NCBI GenBank assembly: GCA_040954595.2
Contig: CM082581.2
Span: forward strand, 12,090,001 to 12,154,000
Origin: Balanoglossus misakiensis
Taxonomy: Eukaryota; Hemichordata
Direction of reading: 5' to 3'
Length of the DNA stretch: 64,000 nucleotides
Every line of letters begins with the position of its first letter. The stretch's first letter is position 1. A model generated the notes under the pieces. It was not told the DNA's origin. It searched no databases and saw only the letters and a program-made list of their open reading frames with translations. The position numbers and the translations under genes were made by a program. Positions 61,101-64,000 of this stretch are shown here, in pieces.

Positions 61101-64000
61101 CCTCTCTACTCAGAACACATCTTCACAGAACACTGAGACAAAAGACAATACCCTCTATAAGCCAGACTCTGGCATAGAGCTGTTCTGATAATGATGCGTA
61201 CAAAAATTAGGACAAAAATGGCAATATTTTCTTCGGGGCAGTTTTTGTCATTATTTAAAAAATCTAGTTAAAAGAAATGGCTTATAAATGCTCTTTGAAG
61301 TTTGGTTTGCAGGGTCCATTTAATGATCAATCATTGAACGATCTTTTTCGTAATAGTGCGTGTGAATAAATAGGAATGATCAAGATGACCTGCAGAGGGC
61401 GTTATTTAACTCGTGATGTAGATTTATCATGATGCCCCAGCAGAGTTTGAGGGGACATTTCACTGTTTGACATTTTCCCTCTTTCAGAAGACAAGAGAGT
61501 CACTGTTTCTTGAATACCTAGTTTACATAATAGAGAAATAAAAACTTTATTTGCTTGGATAAATGTTCACATCTCAAACTTGTAAGACCTCTTTTATCTT
61601 GTGTTTCTGTCATACAACAATGCGGTTACGCCATATGCTTGGAGATGAAAGTGTGAACCGAACATTAACATCAAAGGGTTATATCTGTGTCTGGAAACAG
61701 CAACTCCCAATAGTTTAAATAACTTGACATGACTAACAGAGCACTGTCTTTGCTTTTGTGTCCTCCAATTAGCGCCTCTACCATGGAGTGGTCTGCGAAA
61801 AACGGAATTGCAAAACGAGTTGCAACCACAGGGGAGGTGAGCACATCATTTTCTTAACTTTTTTCCCCCATTTACCACTACTTACTCGATATTTTTGACA
61901 TTTCCCTCATATCATTTGTTGACTTTTGATGGATGTCCCTGCCAAGCTGATGAAGTTTTTCCATTTAAACTCCACTGGGTGTGATTAATGATATTGGACT
62001 GTCTCCATGTCTATTTAGAGTTCCAGACAGATCAGCCTCTGGTTGTGACCCACACTTTATAATATCACAAGATGTAATGATTCCGTTGATATCTCAGAGG
62101 AAATGCCATAAACTAGGAAGAAAAAATCTAGTTATCTTTCCCCATTATTTTCATTTCAGACATTGAATATTGAAGATATTCAGAGCAACAAGTCATTCAA
62201 GATGGGCGTCGACGAGGGAAGTGGATTCGTACCAAGGACCTTGCTCTGTATGCCGATTTATAACAGTGAACATAAAATCATTGGAGTCACCCAGCTTCTC
62301 AACAAAGTCAACGGCCAGCCCTTCCATGAACAGGATGTCAATATATTTGAGGTAAAGCAGAAAAGTTGTGCTGTTTGTCAAGCGTGGCTGTACTGTATTT
62401 GGGTGGATAACCTAAATATCTAATAACCTAAACATACATGTAGCTGGAAGGTTTGTATATAGTCACACAACATGAGCACCATCATAAAATAATAGTGTGA
62501 ACCATATGATGAAAATCTGTTGTTGATTTTTCCCCCCAGGCGTTTGCTATTTTCTGCGGACTTGGCATCCACAACACTCAGATGTATGAGAATGCATGTA
62601 AGCTGATGGCCAAGCAAGCAGTGGCGTTAGAGGTACTATCATATCATGCGACAGCACAACCTGAAGAGACTGATAAACTCAAGGTAGGAACACCCTCCTC
62701 TCCTTCTCATTGTGAGATCTCGCTAGACTTGGTTACCGTAACCACCATAGCAACAGGTTGCTAGCCAAGCAATGAGCGTCAAGCTTTGTATGAAACTGGA
62801 GAAGGTGCAGAGTTTAACAAAAATTTTAATTTTTCTGCACGTTTATTCAGCCTCCATACACAACCATTGTCATATAGGCAATATTAGAATCTCTGCAAAC
62901 TCAACATGCTGTTATCTGTCGGCTAAGTATAAAAGCTTGAAAACTGATGCTACAATTGGCAGCTTTCAGATCACTATAACTGATAGAAAAAAGGACAGCT
63001 TGAGATTGCATCTTTTGCTTTTTAACGTGGTGTTTTTTTGATTCATTTTCTTGTAGAGAATGGAGATCAGGTCAGCTGAGGATTTGGGTCTCTTTACGTT
63101 TCAATTTGATGATCTGAAATTGACAGAAGACGAAACACTGACGGCTTCAATCCGAATGTTCCAAGAATGCGATCTCATTAATAAATTCCACGTGCCTTAT
63201 GATGTAAGTTTTGAATTTAAAATTATTTGCCAGTGAATTGTAGGTACAAGTACATGTACATGTATGTTACCCATGCTCTTCAGAAAACTTATGCTGCTGT
63301 GTGTGTTACCATGGTATTTGGTGTGAAGGTGCATCCTGTCTAATGTAAAAAATAAAAAATTTTCTTCTTCGCCAGGTGATATGTCGATGGCTTCTGAGTG
63401 TGAAGAAGAATTATCGTCACGTGACTTACCACAACTGGAGGCATGCGTTTAACGTAGCGCAGACTATGTTTGCAATGGTGAAAGTGAGTAATATTGGCTT
63501 CAACTGACCTGTACAGGGCTGGGCTGGACATCATCAGGCCTAGAGATAGTCTCTAACATCAGTCTATAACCTGAGAAATTTATCCAGCCACAGCTACAGT
63601 GTTTTGATTGATCAAACATTATCCCTAAATCCAGCACAAAAGTCCCAATATTTGCATTATCCTGTCGGGAAGTTCTGTTTCAGTAGTTACCTACATTTGT
63701 GTATGTGCACTTACTCTGGTAGTAGTGTTAGTTGATCAACACAGTTGTGATTTTATTTAGCATTTCAATATTCCAGTCAGGGTTCAAGATCTTGAGGCAT
63801 AACAGTTTGTTTCGGTAGAGATTCAGAGAGATTCTGCTTGGTTTTTCAAGTGGTAGTCTGTTACAACATTCATATGTTGAAACTGGTGTAGAACCTCAGC
63901 ATCCTTTTCTTTGTTTTCTTTTCTTGCCTTCAGAGTGGTGGAATGGACACAATTATAACTGATCTGGAGTGTTTTTCTCTGATTGTTGCCTGTCTGTGTC
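6559..64000 (+). CDS. PDE5/11-like: dual-GAF 3',5'-cyclic nucleotide phosphodiesterase, PDE5/6/11 group (multi-exon, 3' end outside window)
   Basis: The protein should hydrolyse cGMP, and possibly cAMP, in the cytosol, with activity tuned by cyclic nucleotide binding to its tandem GAF domains. Joining the twelve listed exons gives about 603 residues: an N-terminal region (1-110), GAF-A (about 112-290), GAF-B (about 297-485), and the first part of the HD-type catalytic domain with YHNWRH at about 563-568. The His pair there supplies the general acid and a metal ligand in this family. GAF-A keeps the NK...F...DE signature; GAF-B has NK...F...DV. Compared from memory, GAF-A and STLEE look PDE5-like, while MVEKW, LLKCER and the spacing before YHNWRH look PDE11-like. 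[15 protein letters not shown] resembles an insect member. The gene may therefore predate or lie outside the vertebrate PDE5/PDE11 split. Full-length relatives are about 850-950 residues, so roughly a third is missing to the right. Confidence 0.93.
8954..8965. repeat. poly-G run (12 bases)
   Basis: A simple G run in intron 1, preceded by GGTGGGA. Confidence 0.85.
9233..9251. repeat. (CTTT)n microsatellite
   Basis: About five copies of CTTT in intron 1. Confidence 0.85.
10934..10964. repeat. perfect inverted repeat, 14-bp arms with a 3-base loop
   Basis: GAGTTTGTGTGTTT at 10934-10947 is followed by ACA and then its exact reverse complement at 10951-10964. It would fold into a 14-bp hairpin as RNA or single-stranded DNA. 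No flanking target duplication or gene is evident. Confidence 0.9.
14325..14344. repeat. A7G13 homopolymer junction
   Basis: Seven A followed by thirteen G in intron 1; a simple-sequence tract. Confidence 0.85.
15750..15816. repeat. dispersed repeat copy carrying a CCAAT box and an X-box-like site
   Basis: The segment 15779-15814 and the segment 36759-36794 agree at about 31 of 36 aligned bases by eye, with weaker similarity for roughly 25-30 bases further upstream. Shared features are TCTGTGATTGG (an inverted CCAAT) and ATCTCAA. This copy ends in TTGCCATGGTAAC (15804-15816), an X-box-like palindrome. Confidence 0.6.
17378..17392. promoter_or_regulatory. X-box-like (RFX-type) palindrome
   Basis: GGTTGCTAGGCAACC has perfect 6-base arms (GGTTGC and GCAACC) around TAG, close to the GTTGCC-N-GGCAAC type bound by RFX factors. 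It is intronic; binding is inference only. Confidence 0.5.
23344..23479 (-). repeat. small inverted-repeat element, TTAACCC family, copy 1
   Basis: The 136-base segment starts TTTAACCC and ends GAAAGGGTTAA. Its reverse complement shares TTAACCCTTT, TAGAGGTCCAAC and TTACCATAGAA with the segment at 53745-53839, in the same order and spacing. It looks like a short non-autonomous element with inverted ends. No coding capacity. Confidence 0.6.
30784..30797. promoter_or_regulatory. perfect palindrome GTTGTCATGACAAC
   Basis: A 14-base perfect palindrome in intron 1, nearly the same as GTTACCATGACAAC at 13-26. It is X-box-like with half sites GTTGTC and GACAAC. Function not shown. Confidence 0.45.
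33604..33674. repeat. compound (ACAT)n microsatellite with repeated ACCGGT insert
   Basis: ACAT/ATAC copies are interrupted twice by the same CATACCGGTACAT segment, near 33620-33634 and 33659-33673. A duplication of an interrupted repeat is the simplest reading. Confidence 0.88.
34134..34151. repeat. (TG)n microsatellite
   Basis: About nine TG units in intron 1. Confidence 0.85.
34191..34214. repeat. (GACA)n microsatellite
   Basis: About six copies of AGAC, about 40 bases after the TG repeat. Confidence 0.88.
34619..34630. promoter_or_regulatory. X-box-like palindrome TTGCCATGGCAA
   Basis: A perfect 12-base palindrome in intron 1, with a partial further TGGCAA copy just downstream. It resembles an RFX site; binding is not demonstrated. 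Confidence 0.45.
35354..35385. repeat. tandem 16-base direct repeat
   Basis: AGTGGTTTTCATGCAC at 35354-35369 is followed directly by AGTGGTTTTCATGCGC at 35370-35385, with one mismatch. A recent short duplication. Confidence 0.85.
36736..36794. repeat. dispersed repeat copy related to 15750-15816
   Basis: Shares AATCTGTGATTGG and GATCTCAA with the copy at 15750-15816, in the same spacing. Here the palindromic part has decayed to TTTCCTTGGTAC. The flanking similarity is imperfect but continuous. Confidence 0.55.
39259..39584. repeat. imperfect tandem duplication, about 160 bp per unit
   Basis: Unit 1 (39259-39414) and unit 2 (39425-39584) share CTCTGAGG, CATCTGG, CTCACA.CGTGAGCT-like and GACAGCTGT strings, and a nearly identical stretch with CAAAATATAATATCAATTTT. 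They lie head to tail in intron 1. Differences are scattered point changes and small indels, so the duplication is not recent. Confidence 0.82.
42295..42453 (+). CDS. PDE5/11-like: PDE5/11-like exon 2: second half of GAF-A with NKFDE motif
   Basis: Fifty-three codons, phase 0, between TTTTTCAG and CAG followed by gtaagt. The peptide [20 protein letters not shown], then [14 protein letters not shown] and the run [14 protein letters not shown], forms the GAF-A core. The NK...F...DE residues that stabilise the cyclic-nucleotide pocket in PDE5 and PDE11 are all present, so GAF-A is expected to bind cGMP. Confidence 0.97.
43140..43262. repeat. tandem duplication, about 45-bp homologous blocks
   Basis: The block at 43140-43185 (ATCTGCCATGGCTAATTAAC..., ending AATGATCTGCAAGA) recurs at 43218-43262 with several substitutions and is separated from it by about 30 bases. 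An intronic duplication of moderate age. Confidence 0.75.
46099..46699. mobile_element. 601-bp non-autonomous element with 17-bp terminal inverted repeats and TTAA flanks
   Basis: AGCCCCAGTATTTCTCG at 46103-46119 is repeated exactly in inverse orientation at 46679-46695. Both are bordered outside by TTAA (46099-46102 and 46696-46699). TTAA target duplication is the hallmark of piggyBac-type transposition, so a piggyBac-derived miniature element is the leading reading; a TA-flanked family with longer ends is the alternative. The interior shows no transposase-like frame. It carries a cluster of palindromes at 46482-46545. Only one copy is in the window. Confidence 0.72.
46482..46545. repeat. 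cluster of three palindromes containing two CACGTG sites
   Basis: AGTGCGCATGCGCACT (46482-46497, perfect) is followed by the inverted pair AGTCACGTG (46498-46506) and CACGTGACT (46517-46525), and then by a perfect 24-base palindrome at 46522-46545 with half GACTTTCTGTCC. The last two overlap by four bases. The cluster lies inside the inverted-repeat element 46099-46699. Confidence 0.9.
51123..51212 (+). CDS. PDE5/11-like: PDE5/11-like exon 3: end of GAF-A and linker helix
   Basis: Thirty codons, phase 0: [20 protein letters not shown] then [10 protein letters not shown]. It matches the PDE5 segment that follows the DE motif and leads into the helix linking the two GAF domains, with no gap at either junction. 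The downstream splice donor is GC (CAG followed by gcaagt) instead of GT. Confidence 0.95.
51213..51571 (+). other. intron 3, non-canonical GC-AG
   Basis: A 359-base intron beginning gcaagt and ending CCAATCAG. The otherwise ideal donor context (CAG before, aagt after) is typical of genuine GC-AG introns. The exon joins NQ to [13 protein letters not shown] exactly as in relatives, which fixes the boundary. Confidence 0.88.
51572..51712 (+). CDS. PDE5/11-like: PDE5/11-like exon 4: start of GAF-B
   Basis: Forty-seven codons, phase 0, ending HEEG before gtaggt. [18 protein letters not shown] is the start of GAF-B, and [14 protein letters not shown] is its central strand, closest to the LLKCER of PDE11. 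The donor could alternatively lie four bases later (gtatat), but that would break phase. Confidence 0.94.
52606..52644 (+). CDS. PDE5/11-like: possible optional 13-codon exon in GAF-B (weak)
   Basis: A strong acceptor (TTTTTTCAATTGCAG) precedes ATGACCATATTTGAG, with phase 0 on both sides, giving [13 protein letters not shown]. The donor AAG followed by gttaat is poor. Relatives align across this place without the extra 13 residues when the 55749 exon is used, so this is either a rare cassette, an alternative to that exon, or chance. Confidence 0.25.
53745..53839 (+). repeat. small inverted-repeat element, TTAACCC family, copy 2
   Basis: A 95-base segment starting TTAACCCTTT and ending GAAAGGGTTAA, so its ends are inverted repeats of about 10 bases. 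Internal TAGAGGTCCAAC and TTACCATAGAA match the inverted copy at 23344-23479. Confidence 0.65.
55067..55086. repeat. (GA)n microsatellite
   Basis: About ten GA units in intron 4, about 30 bases before the GAT array. Confidence 0.85.
55118..55165. repeat. (GAT)16 microsatellite
   Basis: Sixteen uninterrupted GAT triplets. In one frame they read as poly-Asp, but this is intron 4 and there is no supporting gene. Likely length-polymorphic. Confidence 0.93.
55749..55823 (+). CDS. PDE5/11-like: PDE5/11-like exon 5: variable segment of GAF-B
   Basis: Twenty-five codons, phase 0, after a strong acceptor (CATTTTTGTAG) and before GAG followed by gtaaaa. [13 protein letters not shown] aligns with PDE5 VFHMECEELEKSS at the same distance from the preceding strand, and the tail RRQITE aligns with TLTRE. 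This is the least conserved part of GAF-B, so the assignment rests on that alignment plus splice signals and phase. Confidence 0.78.
55824..56310 (+). other. intron 5 (487 bases)
   Basis: Canonical gtaaaa and AACTGCAG ends. Nothing else seen. Confidence 0.7.
56311..56322 (+). CDS. PDE5/11-like: PDE5/11-like exon 6: 12-base microexon
   Basis: GATGACAATCAG (Asp-Asp-Asn-Gln) lies between CATTTTTTTAAACTGCAG and gtaatt, both good splice signals, and is phase 0 on both sides. It aligns with Asp-Ala-Asn-Lys of PDE5 directly after the exon 5 match. Because it is four codons it could be skipped without changing frame. It is short enough that chance cannot be excluded. Confidence 0.5.
58944..58978 (+). 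repeat. partial copy of the TTAACCC-family repeat
   Basis: AACCTATCACTCCAGTTCCC followed by TCTGTAGAGGTTCAAC matches the left part of the element at 53745. No right end is recognised, so it is a fragment. Confidence 0.45.
59815..59827. promoter_or_regulatory. X-box-like palindrome GTTGCCTAGCAAC
   Basis: A near-consensus RFX-type inverted repeat (GTTGC, CTA core, GCAAC) in intron 6. Functional binding is inference. Confidence 0.5.
60382..60401. repeat. poly-C run (20 bases)
   Basis: Uninterrupted C20 in intron 6. Its length is likely unstable. Confidence 0.92.
60789..60802. promoter_or_regulatory. X-box-like site GTTGCCATGGAAAC
   Basis: One mismatch from the palindrome GTTGCCATGGCAAC, located in intron 6. 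It matches the recurring motif found through the window. Confidence 0.42.
61789..61836 (+). CDS. PDE5/11-like: PDE5/11-like exon 7: helix of GAF-B before the LNI strand
   Basis: [16 protein letters not shown], 16 codons, phase 0, before GAG followed by gtgagc. The Trp and spacing match PDE11 (WLINNSIAELVASTG) exactly. The acceptor is CCATGGAG at 61787-61788. A stronger AG (CCAATTAG) lies at 61771-61772; using it adds 16 bases and, after the phase-0 exon 6, shifts the frame and gives a stop early in exon 8. The exon is certain; its first base is not. Confidence 0.8.
61837..62159 (+). other. intron 7 (323 bases)
   Basis: Canonical gtgagc and TCATTTCAG ends. No other content noted. Confidence 0.9.
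62160..62351 (+). CDS. PDE5/11-like: PDE5/11-like exon 8: core of GAF-B
   Basis: Sixty-four codons, phase 0. [28 protein letters not shown] and [17 protein letters not shown] are typical of GAF-B. The NK...F...D part of the ligand signature is present, but the final Glu is Val, so cyclic nucleotide binding by GAF-B may be weak or absent. Confidence 0.97.
62540..62683 (+). CDS. PDE5/11-like: PDE5/11-like exon 9: end of GAF-B and connecting helix
   Basis: Forty-eight codons, phase 0, after [30 protein letters not shown] continues to [18 protein letters not shown], the conserved long helix joining GAF-B to the catalytic domain; it ends [18 protein letters not shown] is shared almost unchanged with PDE5 and PDE11. 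Confidence 0.98.
62684..63056 (+). other. intron 9 (373 bases) with clustered X-box-like strings
   Basis: Canonical gtagga and TTCTTGTAG ends. GGTTACCGTAACC at 62731-62743, CCATAGCAAC and GGTTGCTAG follow within 35 bases, the densest group of these motifs seen. Confidence 0.9.
63057..63203 (+). CDS. PDE5/11-like: PDE5/11-like exon 10: start of the catalytic domain
   Basis: Forty-nine codons, phase 0, from [20 protein letters not shown] to HVPYD, before GAT followed by gtaagt. It aligns with the first helices of the PDE5/PDE11 catalytic domain (FSFSDFEL...IRMF...). The region upstream of FTFQFDD is variable in the family. Confidence 0.97.
63376..63483 (+). CDS. PDE5/11-like: PDE5/11-like exon 11: catalytic HNWRH segment
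   Basis: Thirty-six codons, phase 0. [20 protein letters not shown] continues [16 protein letters not shown]. In this family the first His of HNWRH is the general acid and the second binds metal. Both are present, so an active enzyme is expected provided the HD residues outside the window are intact. Confidence 0.98.
63484..63933 (+). other. intron 11 (450 bases)
   Basis: Canonical gtgagt and TTGCCTTCAG ends. Nothing else seen. Confidence 0.9.
63934..64000 (+). CDS. PDE5/11-like: PDE5/11-like exon 12, cut by the window end
   Basis: Twenty-two codons and one base: [20 protein letters not shown] then LC. In relatives the next residues are HDLDHRG, which bind the catalytic metals; the window stops exactly before them. 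VACLC rather than ALSHD-type sequence favours PDE11 or the insect homologue over vertebrate PDE5. Confidence 0.96.

Larger units (their letters stand above)
56323..61788 (+). other. intron 6 (5.5 kb)
   Basis: Contains a partial TTAACCC-family copy at 58944-58978, an X-box-like palindrome at 59815-59827, a C20 run at 60382-60401 and another palindrome at 60789-60802. If the acceptor at 61771-61772 were used instead, an extra exon of suitable phase would be needed in here; I did not find one. Confidence 0.6.

Noticed and set aside
1-64000. tRNA, rRNA, CRISPR array or intact transposase
   Set aside because: No tRNA B-box (GGTTCGANNCC) with a paired cloverleaf, no ribosomal RNA block, no regularly spaced repeats, and no transposase or reverse-transcriptase frame were seen on reading both strands.

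Overview
This window is from an animal genome. It is AT-rich, CpG-depleted over most of its length and full of introns, and it contains no operon-like coding. The organism is most likely a non-vertebrate, probably marine, deuterostome or lophotrochozoan. The evidence for that is the encoded phosphodiesterase, which mixes features of vertebrate PDE5 and PDE11 and of an insect family member, together with long introns, unfamiliar short inverted-repeat elements and many X-box-like palindromes. The species cannot be fixed from the sequence alone.

Layout. Positions 1-3192 hold exons of a minus-strand gene that I do not recognise. Two of its exons are well supported (3106-3192 and 2471-2641) and one less so (905-997). 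Its 5' end is unresolved. About 3.7-8.1 kb is a domain where CpG is not depleted, and I infer that it holds a shared, divergent promoter. At 6559 on the plus strand starts a large gene for a dual-GAF cyclic-nucleotide phosphodiesterase of the PDE5/6/11 group. It runs to the end of the window and beyond.

The phosphodiesterase gene. Twelve exons are placed: 6559-7185, 42295-42453, 51123-51212, 51572-51712, 55749-55823, 56311-56322, 61789-61836, 62160-62351, 62540-62683, 63057-63203, 63376-63483 and 63934 to past the window end. Together they encode about 603 residues: an N-terminal region, GAF-A, GAF-B, and the start of the HD-type catalytic domain including the HNWRH motif. The window ends just before the expected HDLDHRG metal-binding motif. 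All modelled introns are phase 0. Intron 1 is 35.1 kb and cuts GAF-A; intron 3 is a GC-AG intron; exon 6 is a 12-base microexon. A further 39-base optional exon (52606-52644) is possible but weak.

The remaining DNA is intronic. It contains simple repeats, two local tandem duplications, a 601-bp element with 17-bp inverted ends flanked by TTAA (46099-46699) that carries three back-to-back palindromes, a second small inverted-repeat family with TTAACCC ends, a perfect 14-bp hairpin, and many GTTGCCATGGCAAC-like or GTTGCCTAGCAAC-like palindromes, some of them next to CCAAT boxes. I found no convincing nested gene, tRNA, rRNA, CRISPR array or intact transposase.
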